Below the pieces are notes generated by a model, which saw only the letters and a program-made list of their open reading frames with translations, had not been told where the DNA came from and ran no database searches. Both the position numbers and the translations under genes were made by a program. DNA of 64,000 bases from positions 1,302,400-1,366,399 of the forward strand of contig NZ_RCIO01000001.1 of the NCBI RefSeq assembly GCF_004000235.1, given 5' to 3'. Source of the stretch: Mesorhizobium sp. Z1-4 (GTDB taxonomy: Bacteria > Pseudomonadota > Alphaproteobacteria > Rhizobiales > Rhizobiaceae). Positions 28,468 to 37,950 of this stretch are shown here, piece after piece (positions within the stretch are counted from its first letter, which is position 1; the number at the start of each line of letters is the position of its first letter).

Positions 28468-28935
28468 CTATCTGCGGCCCGGATAGGAGAAGAGACCGAG
28501 CGCCGGGGCCGCCGATGAGGCCGCCGCAACCGGGCGCTGCATTTCACGCGGCGGTGCATCGCTGCCGTACGATGGCTCGCCGTGAATGTCGAAATAGCGC
28601 AGCATCGCCTCGTCTTCGCTTACAGCATCTACGACGCCCGCCTCGCGCCAACCCTGCCGGCGTAGGGCGGCGACACGAAGCGACGCGCCTTCCAGCGCCA
28701 CATAGATCGAAACCAGCAGCGACAGGCCCATCGCCACATCCTGAAAGCCGGTGAGCTCGCCGCCGACGCCAAGCGCGATCGCCACTGCGAACACCAGCAG
28801 TGCCTCAATCCACATGCGGTGCCAGAGCAGCCAGACGAAAGGCAGGATCAGCGCCACAAATGAAAAACCGTCGCGAACCATGCGGATCTCGCCGCCCGTA
28901 CGGGATGGCGGTTCCATGACGACATAACTCGCCAT
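28468..28935 (-). CDS. DUF2628 family membrane protein in the his operon
   Basis: A 155-residue protein with two or three hydrophobic segments between residues 22 and 85 ([15 protein letters not shown] and [14 protein letters not shown]). The N-terminal [10 protein letters not shown] and RMVRDGFSF are typical of DUF2628 proteins. The C-terminal 60 residues are soluble. It lies between hisB (9 bp) and hisH (2 bp), an arrangement I recall from other Rhizobiales. The function is unknown. Confidence 0.8.
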   Translation of the reverse strand: MASYVVMEPPSRTGGEIRMVRDGFSFVALILPFVWLLWHRMWIEALLVFAVAIALGVGGELTGFQDVAMGLSLLVSIYVALEGASLRVAALRRQGWREAGVVDAVSEDEAMLRYFDIHGEPSYGSDAPPREMQRPVAAASSAAPALGLFSYPGRR

Positions 28936-28944
28936 TTCAGCACC

Positions 28945-29556
28945 TCATCCGTTCAGCGTGCCCTTGGTCGAGGGAATGGCGCCGGCCTGCCGCGGGTCGA
29001 TCTCACACGCCGTGCGCAGCACACGGGCCACGGCCTTGAAACAGGTTTCGGCAATGTGATGGCTGTTGTCGCCATAATGGTTGGCGATATGCAGCGTGAC
29101 GCCTGCATTCTGCGCCAGCGCATGAAAGAACTCGCGGAACAGCTCGGTGTCGAACGTGCCGATCTTCGGCGACGGGAAAGCGACGTTCCAGACCAGGTAA
29201 GGCCGGCCGGAAATGTCCACTGCCGCGCGGGTCAGCGTTTCGTCCATGGCAAGGTCGAGCGAGGCATAGCGCGTCACGCCGCGGCGTTCACCCAGCGCCT
29301 GCGCCAATGCCTTGCCGATCGCGATGCCGGTGTCCTCAACCGTGTGGTGATCGTCGATATGGGTGTCGCCGTTGGCTTTCACGTCCATATCGATCAGCGA
29401 ATGGCGCGAAAGCTGCTCCAGCATGTGATCGAAAAAGCCGATGCCCGTCGCGATATCGGAACGGCCGGAGCCATCCAGATTGATGCTCGCGGAGATCGCG
29501 GTTTCATTGGTCTTGCGCTCGACGCTTGAGCGACGTGCCGTTTCAGCGGAGGCCAT
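28945..29556 (-). CDS. hisB: Imidazoleglycerol-phosphate dehydratase
   Basis: A 203-residue manganese enzyme of histidine synthesis. The metal-binding repeats [14 protein letters not shown] with [12 protein letters not shown], and [12 protein letters not shown], are complete. It is a monofunctional form without a histidinol-phosphatase domain. The ATG at 29556 follows GGAA by about 9 nt. It is the first gene of the minus-strand his operon and is divergent from hslV across about 160 bp. Confidence 0.97.
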   Translation of the reverse strand: MASAETARRSSVERKTNETAISASINLDGSGRSDIATGIGFFDHMLEQLSRHSLIDMDVKANGDTHIDDHHTVEDTGIAIGKALAQALGERRGVTRYASLDLAMDETLTRAAVDISGRPYLVWNVAFPSPKIGTFDTELFREFFHALAQNAGVTLHIANHYGDNSHHIAETCFKAVARVLRTACEIDPRQAGAIPSTKGTLNG

Positions 29557-29644
29557 GGTCGTCGGTTCCGGTTGAAGATGGCCGCCTTCTACCAGCCGAT
29601 ACCGCCAATATCCAGAACCATCCCGCACCTGCGAAAAGGAGCAG

Positions 29645-29673
29645 TTTGCATTAGGCTGCCCCGCGCATACATA
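29645..29673 (+). promoter_or_regulatory. Possible promoter of hslV-GNAT-hslU
   Basis: TTTGCA, 17 bp, then TACATA, about 40 bp before hslV. The match to a sigma-70 promoter is modest. No clear RpoH (CTTG-N17-CCCCAT) element was seen, although hslVU is normally heat-inducible. Confidence 0.3.
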
Positions 29674-29715
29674 AAGCGGCCAGAGCGAGTTTGGCGCAAA
29701 GCGCCGGAGATGATG

Positions 29716-30264
29716 ATGAGCGAACAGCAATCCATGCACGCCACGACGATCGTTACCGTGCGCAAGGGCGGTCACGTGGTGATTGCCGGCGACGGACAGG
29801 TGAGCCTCGGCCAGACCGTGATGAAGGGCAATGCCCGCAAGGTGCGCCAGGTCGGCAAAGGCAATGTGATCGCCGGTTTCGCTGGTGCCACGGCCGACGC
29901 CTTCACGCTGCTTGAGCGGCTGGAAGCAAAACTCGAACAATATCCCGACCAGCTGATGCGCGCGGCGGTGGAACTCGCCAAGGACTGGCGCACCGACCGG
30001 TATCTGCGCCGGCTCGAAGCGATGATGCTGGTTGCCGACAAGTCGGTAACCCTGGCGCTGACCGGAAATGGCGACGTGCTTGAGCCCGAACATGGTGTGA
30101 TGGCGATCGGCTCGGGCGGCAATTACGCGCTGGCCGCGGCGCGCGCGCTGATCGACACCGACATGACCGCGGAAGAAATCGCCCGCCGCGCAATGCAGAT
30201 CGCGGCCGATATCTGCGTCTACACCAATCACAACATCGTGGTGGAGACACTCGATGCGGCCTGA
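29716..30264 (+). CDS. hslV: ATP-dependent protease subunit HslV (ClpQ)
   Basis: A 182-residue N-terminal-threonine protease of the proteasome beta type. The sequence [21 protein letters not shown] contains the Thr that becomes the nucleophile after removal of the first residues (ATTIV). It forms a dodecamer capped by HslU hexamers. Three ATGs in a row occur at 29710-29718, and the third has the best spacing to GGAG. The stop overlaps the next gene by 11 bp. Confidence 0.95.
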   Translation: MSEQQSMHATTIVTVRKGGHVVIAGDGQVSLGQTVMKGNARKVRQVGKGNVIAGFAGATADAFTLLERLEAKLEQYPDQLMRAAVELAKDWRTDRYLRRLEAMMLVADKSVTLALTGNGDVLEPEHGVMAIGSGGNYALAAARALIDTDMTAEEIARRAMQIAADICVYTNHNIVVETLDAA

Positions 30265-30796
30265 TGCCGGCGCCATCAGCTTCAAGCCGGTGACGGCTGG
30301 CGATTACGGGCTCCTGCGCGAATGGCTCAACCGTCCGCATATGCGCGAATGGTGGGGCGAGCCCGAAACCGAGCTCGGCTACATCGTCGACATGGTGGAG
30401 GGCCGCGACACGACCCGACCGTTCCTGATCATGCTCGGCGGCGAGCCCGTCGGGTATATCCAGTACTGGTTCGTCGGCCACCATCAGGACGAACAATGGC
30501 TGAACGAGAGCCCATGGCTCACGGAGCTGCCGAAGGAGACCGTCGGCGTCGATCTGTCGATCGGCGATCCCGACCGCCTGTCCGCCGGTATCGGCACGGC
30601 GGCGCTCACAGCCTTCGTCGCGATGCTGCGTGCCGAGGGTTTCCACGAAATCATCATCGATCCCGACCCGGACAACCGCCGCGCCGTACGAGCTTATGAA
30701 AAAGCCGGCTTCCTGCCCATTCCCGAGCTTGAGGGGCGCACCGACGACGTGCTGCTCATGCGGTATGCGCAAAAACCGAACGAGACACACATATGA
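30254..30796 (+). CDS. GNAT-family N-acetyltransferase between hslV and hslU
   Basis: A 180-residue acetyltransferase of the AAC(6')-like GNAT group. The conserved N-terminal [10 protein letters not shown] and GYIQYW, and the acetyl-CoA-binding region [14 protein letters not shown] with the [18 protein letters not shown] segment, are clear. It overlaps hslV by 11 bp and hslU by 4 bp, so it is translationally coupled to both protease subunits. The substrate is unknown. Similarity to aminoglycoside or siderophore acetyltransferases does not by itself imply resistance. Confidence 0.88.
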   Translation: MRPDAGAISFKPVTAGDYGLLREWLNRPHMREWWGEPETELGYIVDMVEGRDTTRPFLIMLGGEPVGYIQYWFVGHHQDEQWLNESPWLTELPKETVGVDLSIGDPDRLSAGIGTAALTAFVAMLRAEGFHEIIIDPDPDNRRAVRAYEKAGFLPIPELEGRTDDVLLMRYAQKPNETHI

Positions 30797-32106
30797 CCAC
30801 ATTTTCCCCGCGCGAGATCGTTTCCGAGCTCGACCGCTACATTATCGGCCAGAAAGACGCCAAGCGAGCCGTCGCGGTTGCGCTGCGCAACCGCTGGCGC
30901 CGGCAGCAGCTCGAAGGCGCGATGCGCGAAGAGGTTATGCCGAAAAACATTCTGATGATCGGGCCGACGGGCGTCGGCAAGACCGAGATTTCGCGCCGCC
31001 TGGCACGGCTTGCCGGTGCGCCCTTCATCAAGGTTGAGGCAACCAAGTTCACCGAGGTCGGTTATGTCGGCCGCGATGTGGAGCAGATCATCCGCGATCT
31101 GGTGGAAGTCGCCATCGGGCTGGTGCGCGAGAAAAAGCGCGAAGAGGTGAAGGCAAGGGCACATCTGAATGCGGAAGAGCGGGTGCTGGACGCGCTTGTT
31201 GGCAAGACGGCAAGCCCCGCGACGCGCGACAGTTTCCGCCGCAAGCTGCGCAACAACGAGCTCGACGACAGCGAAATCGAGATCGAAGTGGCCGACACCG
31301 GCGGTGGCGGCATGCCCAATTTCGAGATCCCCGGCATGCCGGGCGCCAATATCGGCGTTATGAACATCAACGACATGCTGCAAAAGGCGATGGGCGGCCA
31401 GCGCACCAAAAGCCGCAAGACGACGGTGAAGGATTCCTACGCGCTCCTGATCAACGACGAATCCGACAAGCTGCTCGATCAGGACGCAGTGGTTCAGGAA
31501 GCTCTTTCCAGCACGCAGAATGACGGCATCGTGTTTCTAGACGAGATCGACAAGATCGCGGCCCGCGACGGCGGCATGGGCGCGGGCGTCAGCCGTGAAG
31601 GTGTGCAGCGCGATCTGCTGCCGCTGGTCGAGGGCACGACAGTGGCGACGAAATACGGGCCGGTAAAGACCGACCACATTCTGTTCATCGCCTCGGGCGC
31701 CTTTCACGTATCGAAACCGTCGGACCTGTTGCCCGAATTGCAGGGCCGCCTGCCGATCCGCGTCGAACTCCGGGCGCTGGAGAAGGAAGATTTCCGGCGC
31801 ATCCTGACGGAAACCGAAGCGAGCCTGATCAAGCAATATACCGCGCTGATGCAGACCGAGGGGCTGACGCTCGAATTCACCGACGATGCGATCGACGCGC
31901 TGGCCGGTATTGCCGTCGACCTCAATGCATCGGTCGAGAACATCGGCGCGCGGCGTCTGCAGACGGTAATGGAGCGCGTGCTCGACGATATTTCCTTCAA
32001 TGCGCCGGACAGTGCCGAGAAAGAATTCACCATCGACGCCGACTATGTGAACAAGAATGTGGGCGATCTCGCCAAAAACACAGATTTGTCGCGATTCATC
32101 CTGTAG
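30793..32106 (+). CDS. hslU: ATP-dependent protease ATPase subunit HslU (ClpY)
   Basis: A 437-residue AAA+ unfoldase. Walker [11 protein letters not shown], Walker [13 protein letters not shown], the GYVGRD pore loop and the intermediate I domain (about residues 110-240) are present, and the C-terminus DLSRFIL is the typical HslV-activating tail. It unfolds substrates for HslV. The ATG overlaps the GNAT stop (ATGA). Confidence 0.97.
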   Translation: MTTFSPREIVSELDRYIIGQKDAKRAVAVALRNRWRRQQLEGAMREEVMPKNILMIGPTGVGKTEISRRLARLAGAPFIKVEATKFTEVGYVGRDVEQIIRDLVEVAIGLVREKKREEVKARAHLNAEERVLDALVGKTASPATRDSFRRKLRNNELDDSEIEIEVADTGGGGMPNFEIPGMPGANIGVMNINDMLQKAMGGQRTKSRKTTVKDSYALLINDESDKLLDQDAVVQEALSSTQNDGIVFLDEIDKIAARDGGMGAGVSREGVQRDLLPLVEGTTVATKYGPVKTDHILFIASGAFHVSKPSDLLPELQGRLPIRVELRALEKEDFRRILTETEASLIKQYTALMQTEGLTLEFTDDAIDALAGIAVDLNASVENIGARRLQTVMERVLDDISFNAPDSAEKEFTIDADYVNKNVGDLAKNTDLSRFIL

Positions 32107-32123
32107 AAGGCGTGCAGCCGGGC

Positions 32124-32157
32124 CGGGCACAACGATCAGTTCGCGTAATTGTGCCCG
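32124..32157. repeat. Inverted repeat after hslU
   Basis: CGGGCACAA and TTGTGCCCG form perfect 9-bp arms around a 16-base loop, 18 bp after the hslU stop. There is no T run, so it may be an mRNA 3'-end hairpin or an operator for the DUF1402 gene rather than a classical terminator. Confidence 0.5.
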
Positions 32158-32229
32158 ACAGCGGCTCGACACGCGCGCCGGCAGTTTCTAACCTGTGGCG
32201 TTCCTCGTTTCGGCGGCCCTGGGGTGATC

Positions 32230-33204
32230 ATGAAATTGCGGATGCTGCTTGTACTGGCTTGCCTGGCGCTCGGCCCGGAAACCAGTTCGGCTGCCGTGCT
32301 CGTGCCCGAAGGGAACCGGAACGCAAAACAACCTGCGATTCCCTACGGTTCCGGCAGCCGTACCAGAGCCGCCAAGACAACCTACGACGCCAAATATGAG
32401 CGCGTGCTGAAGCTGCTGCGCGACGATGAGCAGCTGCGGAAGAAAATCGAAGCGACGGCCAGGGATTATGGTATCGACCCGATCCATATCGTCGGGGCCA
32501 TTGTCGGCGAGCACACCTATAATGTGGATGTCTACGACCGGCTTCAGACCTACTACGTGAAGGCAATTTCCTATCTGCGCAGCGCGATAGACTTCCGTCA
32601 CGATGGCGAAGACATCGACGACTTCATCAAGCGCCCGCAATTCGATGACTGCAATGAACTCGACGGCAGCTATGCAACCTGGAATTGCCGCGAAACGGTC
32701 TGGAACAAAGAATTTCGCGGCAAGACGGTAGATGGGAAGAAATTCCCCAATGACCGCTTCGGCGCGGTGTTTTTTCAGCCTTTCTACGCCGGACAGACCT
32801 TCGGAATCGGCCAGCTGAACCCGCTGACCGCACTGCAGATGAGCGATCTCGTCCACAAGACCTCCAGACTGCCGAAGCTCGATCACCGGCGGGCGGCGCA
32901 GGTCTACAAGACGATCATGGATCCGGATCTGTCTTTGCCATATGTCGCCGCATCTCTGAAAAAGGCAATCGACGCCTATGACCGCATTGCGGGTTACGAT
33001 ATTTCGAAGAACCCCGGCGTCACGGCTACGCTTTACAATGTCGGAGAGCCCGACGCCCGGGCCTTTGCGCTGAAGGCGGAAAATGCAGCGCGCCGCAAGC
33101 GCGGGCAGGCGCCGCGCATGCCGCAGGAAAATTATTACGGCTGGCTCGTCAACGACAAGCTGGAAGAGTTGCGCACGCTGTTCCCAGGCAAATCCGCGGA
33201 CTGA
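32230..33204 (+). CDS. DUF1402 family exported protein, lysozyme-like pattern
   Basis: A 324-residue protein with a clear signal peptide (MKLRMLLVLACLALGPETSSA, cleavage near residue 22). The family is of unknown function. Residues 81-98 (GIDPIHIVGAIVGEHTYN) and 190-200 (TFGIGQLNPLTA) resemble the catalytic-Glu helix and the GxMQxxPxTA motif of SLT lytic transglycosylases, with Glu94 as the candidate acid. This is my inference from motif spacing, not an established assignment. The ATG at 32230 gives a proper signal peptide, and an upstream in-frame extension does not. It stands alone after hslU. Confidence 0.75.
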   Translation: MKLRMLLVLACLALGPETSSAAVLVPEGNRNAKQPAIPYGSGSRTRAAKTTYDAKYERVLKLLRDDEQLRKKIEATARDYGIDPIHIVGAIVGEHTYNVDVYDRLQTYYVKAISYLRSAIDFRHDGEDIDDFIKRPQFDDCNELDGSYATWNCRETVWNKEFRGKTVDGKKFPNDRFGAVFFQPFYAGQTFGIGQLNPLTALQMSDLVHKTSRLPKLDHRRAAQVYKTIMDPDLSLPYVAASLKKAIDAYDRIAGYDISKNPGVTATLYNVGEPDARAFALKAENAARRKRGQAPRMPQENYYGWLVNDKLEELRTLFPGKSAD

Positions 33205-33222
33205 GCCGCCGCGTCGGGCCGC

Positions 33223-33576
33223 CTATTCGTAGCGCAGAAGCCGCAGCAATTTTTCGAGCTCAGCTTCCGTGAGTGTCGAAATGCGCCTGGCCAGCAGGTT
33301 GGCGAGTTCGGTGGCCGCCGGCGAAAGGCCCGCCGTATCGACCACGACCCTTGGATCGGAACCCGCAGCCAGCTGCTGCAGCTCCTCCACATCGTCCCAG
33401 ATGAGATTGAAATAGCCGATGATCTTCTGGGTCATCGCCCAGCTTGGCGCGCCACGATGGCCGTGTTCGAGCGCCGAGAGATAGGCGGCGCTGACCCCCA
33501 GCGCCTCGGCCATCTCCTTCTGATTGGCACCTCGGTCACGGCGCAGCCGCCTCAGCTTTTCACCGAATGGCGTCAT
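33223..33576 (-). CDS. XRE-family HTH transcriptional regulator
   Basis: A 117-residue protein. The N-terminal HTH_3 domain covers residues 3-60 (GEKLRRLRRDRGANQKEMAEAL..SAAYLSALEHGHRG, quoted in parts). The C-terminal half is helical and charged. The ATG overlaps the stop of the Smr-domain gene by 4 bp. Similar regulators close to smr and mltA are common in Rhizobiales. The regulated genes are unknown. Confidence 0.85.
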   Translation of the reverse strand: MTPFGEKLRRLRRDRGANQKEMAEALGVSAAYLSALEHGHRGAPSWAMTQKIIGYFNLIWDDVEELQQLAAGSDPRVVVDTAGLSPAATELANLLARRISTLTEAELEKLLRLLRYE

Positions 33577-34121
33577 ACGCCCTCTCCCGGCTTGCGGCGC
33601 AGCTTGACGTAGAAAGCGCCTTCACCGCCATGTCTTCGCGAGGCGGACGAATGACCGCTGACCAGTCCACGAAAAGGCGCGGTGGCAAACCAGGCGGGTA
33701 CGGCGCGGCGCAGGATCCCTTCGCTCGACGGCGAAGATCCCTTGCCCGTGATGACGAGGACATGCCGAAGCCCCTGTGCGTGAGCCCGGTGAAGGAAGGA
33801 CAGGAGCAGACTGTGCGCGGCGGCCTGGGTGAGGCCATGTAGATCGATGCGGCCATCGATCTGGATACGCCCCTTGGCAATGCGGCCGTGGGTTCGGGTA
33901 TCGATCGCCGACGGAGGAGCAGCCGGGCGGCGCGGTTTCTGCAATTCCGGTGCCGGCAAAGCCGCACGTTTCGGCCGTGCCGGCGGCGAGGCCGCGGGCT
34001 CAGACACTTCCTCCGCTTCTTCAGGCAGACTGTCGCTGCGGTCGAGCGGCGTGACTGTCCTGGCGACGCGGCCCCACAAGATGCGGTCCTCAGCCGTCAG
34101 GGTCTTGCGCTTGCGGGTCAC
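33573..34121 (-). CDS. Smr/MutS2 domain endonuclease-like protein
   Basis: A 182-residue stand-alone Smr protein. The Pro- and Ala-rich linker (about residues 30-75) leads into the Smr domain at about 90-178, with DLHGLT, VITGKG and HGGEGAFYVKLRR. Smr domains nick branched DNA or cleave stalled-ribosome mRNA, so the role here cannot be fixed from sequence. The start is a GTG overlapping the mltA stop (GTGA). Confidence 0.88.
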   Translation of the reverse strand: MTRKRKTLTAEDRILWGRVARTVTPLDRSDSLPEEAEEVSEPAASPPARPKRAALPAPELQKPRRPAAPPSAIDTRTHGRIAKGRIQIDGRIDLHGLTQAAAHSLLLSFLHRAHAQGLRHVLVITGKGSSPSSEGILRRAVPAWFATAPFRGLVSGHSSASRRHGGEGAFYVKLRRKPGEGV

Positions 34122-35224
34122 CGAAAACGCTCCGCGCAGGTTTTTGGCACCAGCATATGAAAGTCCGCCGCGTTGCGGATGACACCGGCGATTTCCCCGG
34201 CTGCCTTGCCGGAGCCCGCGAAAAGATCGCCGCGCGCAGGGCCGATTATCGCCGAACCCGTGTCCTGCGCGATCATCAGCCGCCGGAAACCTTCTCCGCC
34301 AAACGCGTTGAGCGTCGGCGAGACGACGTAGAACGGTGTTGCGAAGGTGTGCAAAATGCGATCCACGGCAATCGAGCGACCTGCGGTTAGCGGAACCTTG
34401 GCGGCGGCGACCGGGCCGGCTGTTTCATCATCGACCGCAGCCTCGCGAAAAAAGATGAAAGACCTGTTTTGCCACAGGATTTCATCGTGCCGTTCGGGGT
34501 TGGCCGTGAGCCATGCGCGAATCGACTGCATGGTCACTTGCGCCAGAGGAATTTCACCCATATCGGCGAGTACGCGGCCGATGCCGGTGAAAGGATGGCC
34601 GGATTTCGCCGCATAGGTGATCCGCAGCGTGCCTCCCCCGACCATGCGCAGTCGGGCCGCACCCTGAATGTGGATGAAAAAGAGGTCAATGCGGTCGGCC
34701 AGCCAGGCGATTTCCAACCCGCGGCCCGCGAGTGCGCCTCGTTCGATTGCCGCGCGGTCGAAATATTCCCTGACGAGATCGCCATCACGGCGCGCGAAAC
34801 GGTACGAAGGGTCGAAGCTTGCCGGGCGGGCGGTATCGTCGAGTTCGATCAGGTCGTCCGGCCGGCAATAGACGGGGAAGCGGTATTGCTCGCTTCTGAC
34901 CCGAGAAGCGCGTGCTTCCGGCTCATAAAAGCCGGTAACGAACCCAGTTCCGCCCTCCGGCTTTACGAGAAAAGGCCTGAAGTGGTGCTCGAAGAACGTC
35001 CGCGCCGTCTCGGCATCGAGATCGCCGGCGTTTCGCGCACCTGCAAAAGCCTCGGAAAAGGCATCGGCCGGAACGCCGAGCGTTCCGCTGCGATAGGGCT
35101 TCTCCAGTTCCCGGTGCGCGCAGCGGCGAAAAGCGGCAAAGGCCGCCACATGATCGTCCGCTGCCCAGCCGGGCAAAATGTCGAAGCTCTCCGCGACAAA
35201 TTCGGCTTCGCGCTGCCCCACCAT
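34118..35224 (-). CDS. mltA: Murein transglycosylase A
   Basis: A 368-residue MltA with the barwin-like double-psi barrel core. GTGFVTGFYEPE, IHIQGAARLRM, NRSFIFF and the catalytic segment IAQDTGSAIIGPARGD, with the essential Asp, are visible. MltA cleaves glycan strands to 1,6-anhydro-MurNAc products. The predicted N-terminus MVGQREAEFVAES has no signal peptide or lipobox, unlike E. coli MltA. The preceding gene ends 20 bp away, which leaves little room for one. Confidence 0.92.
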   Translation of the reverse strand: MVGQREAEFVAESFDILPGWAADDHVAAFAAFRRCAHRELEKPYRSGTLGVPADAFSEAFAGARNAGDLDAETARTFFEHHFRPFLVKPEGGTGFVTGFYEPEARASRVRSEQYRFPVYCRPDDLIELDDTARPASFDPSYRFARRDGDLVREYFDRAAIERGALAGRGLEIAWLADRIDLFFIHIQGAARLRMVGGGTLRITYAAKSGHPFTGIGRVLADMGEIPLAQVTMQSIRAWLTANPERHDEILWQNRSFIFFREAAVDDETAGPVAAAKVPLTAGRSIAVDRILHTFATPFYVVSPTLNAFGGEGFRRLMIAQDTGSAIIGPARGDLFAGSGKAAGEIAGVIRNAADFHMLVPKTCAERFR

Positions 35225-35244
35225 CGCCCTGCCCGGCGAAACCG

Positions 35245-35949
35245 TCAGTCGTCGGCTTCGGTCGCGACCAGCTTCCAGTTGGGGTCGTTGGAGCGGGTAT
35301 CGCGCGCGAAGGTCCAGATATCCTTGACCTCGGCAACCGTCTCGGGGTCACCGTCGATGACTTCGCCGCTCTTGTCGAGGGTTGCCGAAATAAGCTCGCT
35401 CACAATCCGCAGGGTTACGTGCGCTTCCGAGCCCTTCAGCTCTGCCGAAACGATGTCAGCCATGTCGATGCCGACAAAGGACGACTGCACCTTTTCCGAT
35501 CGCGACTCGCGATCGTCGATGGCGGCAACAAAACCCTCATAGACTTCGCGCGACAAAAGGTTCCTGAGCGTCCGCTTGTCGCCATCGGCATAGGCCATGA
35601 CGATCATCTCGTAGGCGAGTTTGGCGCCTTCGACGAAAGACTTCGGATCGAATTCCGGCTCGGCGTCGCGAATGGCGCGCAGGCCCTTGTTCAGGTCCGT
35701 GCCCGGTTTGGCAACCGCATCGACGGAGGCATAGTTGTTTTCGGCCTCCGCCGCATCCTTGCGGCGCGGCAGGGAGATGACGTTCTCCTGCCCGTTGTCG
35801 TTTTCCTCGGCACGGCTGCGGCCGGCAGTGTAGGGGTCGAAGGGCGGGCGCTCATTGCCGGTTCGCCGTCCCAGCACATTGCGCAGCTGATAGAAAATCA
35901 CCACAGCCGCGACGAGAAAGAAGATCGTTCCGAAGTCGAAGAATTGCAT
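35245..35949 (-). CDS. Tim44/TimA-family membrane-anchored protein
   Basis: A 234-residue protein with one N-terminal transmembrane helix (FGTIFFLVAAVVIFYQLRNVLG, about residues 6-22), a charged linker, and a Tim44-like domain at about 90-230 (FVEGAKLAYEMIVMAYADGD...). The mitochondrial Tim44 family descends from these alphaproteobacterial proteins. The bacterial function is not settled. It is the first gene of the minus-strand timA-mltA-smr-xre series and is divergent from fxsA. Confidence 0.88.
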   Translation of the reverse strand: MQFFDFGTIFFLVAAVVIFYQLRNVLGRRTGNERPPFDPYTAGRSRAEENDNGQENVISLPRRKDAAEAENNYASVDAVAKPGTDLNKGLRAIRDAEPEFDPKSFVEGAKLAYEMIVMAYADGDKRTLRNLLSREVYEGFVAAIDDRESRSEKVQSSFVGIDMADIVSAELKGSEAHVTLRIVSELISATLDKSGEVIDGDPETVAEVKDIWTFARDTRSNDPNWKLVATEADD

Positions 35950-36072
35950 TTGATTCGCCAGTTATTCAGGGCATTTCGCTCATTTGCGGCGATTTGCCGG
36001 ACGCGGCCCGATTTTCCGCGCGTTTTCCGCTTCACATATAGAACGCACGGCAACATCATTCAAATCAAGTCA

Positions 36073-36606
36073 ATGAATCCCTATTTGATGAAAAACGCTC
36101 ATCGTCGCGCACAAGGACCCGTTCATTTGCCGTTTTCGCTGATTCCGTTTCTGCTTCTGGTCATACCGATCGCCGAGATCGCCGTTTTTGTGGTGGTCGG
36201 CGGACAAATCGGTGTGCTTGCGACCATATTGCTGATTATCGCAACGGCGGTAACCGGCTCTATTCTACTGCGAATTCAAGGCTTTGGCGTCATGTCGCGC
36301 ATTCGTCAGACGATGGATGCCGGCCAGTTGCCCGGACGCGACCTGGTGCACGGGTTCATGATCATGGCCGCCGGGCTTCTGCTTCTCACGCCCGGCTTCA
36401 TCACGGATTCGATCGGATTCCTGCTTTTCGTGCCCGCATTCAGGGACCTGGCGTGGTCGCTGGTGCGCGACCGTGTCGCGGCAGCTGAAGGTACTTCCTT
36501 CCAGTGGCGGACAAGCCGCGGCGGCCGCACGATCGATCTCGACGCCGACGAGTTCGAGCGCGACGGGCAGCGCAGGCCGCATGACGGTCAAGACCGGCTC
36601 AGGTGA
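36073..36606 (+). CDS. fxsA: FxsA family membrane protein
   Basis: A protein of up to 177 residues with three or four transmembrane helices (IPFLLLVIPIAEIAVFVVV, IGVLATILLIIATAVTGSILL, MIMAAGLLLLTPGFITDSIGFLL, each quoted in part). The pattern LLLLTPGFITDSIGFLLF is the FxsA signature. E. coli FxsA reduces exclusion of phage T7 by F plasmids, but the normal role is unknown. The start is uncertain: ATG 36073 is used, but the TTG at 36127 has AAGGA 9 nt upstream and directly precedes the first helix. Confidence 0.87.
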   Translation: MNPYLMKNAHRRAQGPVHLPFSLIPFLLLVIPIAEIAVFVVVGGQIGVLATILLIIATAVTGSILLRIQGFGVMSRIRQTMDAGQLPGRDLVHGFMIMAAGLLLLTPGFITDSIGFLLFVPAFRDLAWSLVRDRVAAAEGTSFQWRTSRGGRTIDLDADEFERDGQRRPHDGQDRLR

Positions 36607-36709
36607 CCACGGGGCGCTGCGCCTTGTCTCCTCGGGCCACCCATGCTAGCCAGCGGCCCAATTTCGGCTAAGGCCGCCGCGCGGCCGGTATCACAGGGAC
36701 TTCCGCCAC

Positions 36710-37219
36710 ATGGCCAATGAGAGCAACGGAAACGCCGGCGCCGCAGCACAGGGACAGCCAGCGCAGAACGCGGTGATCAATATCCTCGCACAGTATGTAA
36801 AGGACTTCTCGTTCGAGAGCCCGGGCGCACCGCAGTCGCTGAAAGGGCGCGACAACAAGAACCCGTCGATCAACATCAATGTCAACGTCAACGCCAATCC
36901 GATAGCGGACAAGGAATACGACGTGGCAATGACGCTGACCGCGCAGGCCACTTTCGACAAAGATGTGCTCTTTAATGCCGAGCTCGTTTATGGCGGCGTA
37001 TTCCGCATCGACGGTTTTCCGCAGGAGCACATGCTGCCGCTGCTTTTCATCGAATGCCCGCGGCTGCTTTTCCCGTTCGCGCGCCAGATCATTGCCGATG
37101 CAACACGCAATGGCGGTTTCCCGCCGCTGCTTATCGATCCAATCGATTTTGCGAAGATGTTCCAGCAGCGCATGGCCGAGGAACAGGCAAAGCAGGCCGG
37201 CGCACCCAAGGTCAGCTAA
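36710..37219 (+). CDS. secB: Protein-export chaperone SecB
   Basis: A 169-residue SecB. The core beta-sheet signature [23 protein letters not shown] (in parts) and the helix region [27 protein letters not shown] are characteristic. SecB tetramers hold preproteins unfolded and hand them to SecA. It is 103 bp after fxsA and converges with dnaQ, with only 18 bp between the stops. Confidence 0.96.
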   Translation: MANESNGNAGAAAQGQPAQNAVINILAQYVKDFSFESPGAPQSLKGRDNKNPSININVNVNANPIADKEYDVAMTLTAQATFDKDVLFNAELVYGGVFRIDGFPQEHMLPLLFIECPRLLFPFARQIIADATRNGGFPPLLIDPIDFAKMFQQRMAEEQAKQAGAPKVS

Positions 37220-37237
37220 TCGGGCCGCAGGCCAGCG

Positions 37238-37933
37238 TCAGCCCGCTTTCAGCCAGATTGCGTTTTCGCCCAACCTGGCAACCATCGCTGCGTGGGCTTC
37301 CAGCTCCGCATCGGTGATGCGCGGAGGCAGCGGCGTCGTGCGGGCGCCGAATGAGACGGTCGCGATTACCGTTTCGTCACGCTCGCTGGCGCCGGCGGTC
37401 ATGTCCAGTCCAAGGGCTGCCTGGCGCCCGCCGATCAGCTCGATATAGACCTCGGCGAGGAGCTCGGAATCCAGCAGAGCGCCGTGCAGTGTGCGGTGTG
37501 TGTTGTCGATGCCGTAGCGCCGGCACAGCGCATCGAGTGAATTCGGCCCCATCGGATGTTTGCGTTTTGCGATCGCGAGCGTGTCGACGATGCGCTCCGG
37601 CGCTATCGGATCGGCCCCGATCCGCTCCAGCTCGGCGTTAATGAACCCGGCATCGAAGCCCGCATTGTGGGCGACAATGTCGGCCCCCTCGATAAAGTCG
37701 AGAAACGAATCCACGATTTCGGCAAAACCCGGCTTGTCGGCAAGGTCGGCATCGCTGATGCCATGGACCGCCTGCGCCTCGGCGTGAACCCTGCGGTTGC
37801 CGGGGTTGATGTACTGATGGAACGTACGGCCGGTCGGGAACTTGTTGACCAGCTCAACACCGCCGATTTCAATGATGCGGTCGAGGCGCGAGTCAAGGCC
37901 GGTGGTTTCGGTGTCCAGTATGATTTCGCGCAC
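37238..37933 (-). CDS. dnaQ: DNA polymerase III epsilon subunit (proofreading exonuclease)
   Basis: A 231-residue DEDDh 3'-5' exonuclease. ExoI LDTETTGL, ExoII HNAGFDAGF and ExoIII HGALLDSELLAEVY are intact. It proofreads within the replicative core. The start is a GTG (37933) with GGAGA about 9 nt upstream. It is the last gene of the leftward operon that leads away from the predicted origin. Confidence 0.95.
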   Translation of the reverse strand: MREIILDTETTGLDSRLDRIIEIGGVELVNKFPTGRTFHQYINPGNRRVHAEAQAVHGISDADLADKPGFAEIVDSFLDFIEGADIVAHNAGFDAGFINAELERIGADPIAPERIVDTLAIAKRKHPMGPNSLDALCRRYGIDNTHRTLHGALLDSELLAEVYIELIGGRQAALGLDMTAGASERDETVIATVSFGARTTPLPPRITDAELEAHAAMVARLGENAIWLKAG

Positions 37934-37950
37934 CGCTGGTATCTCTCCAT

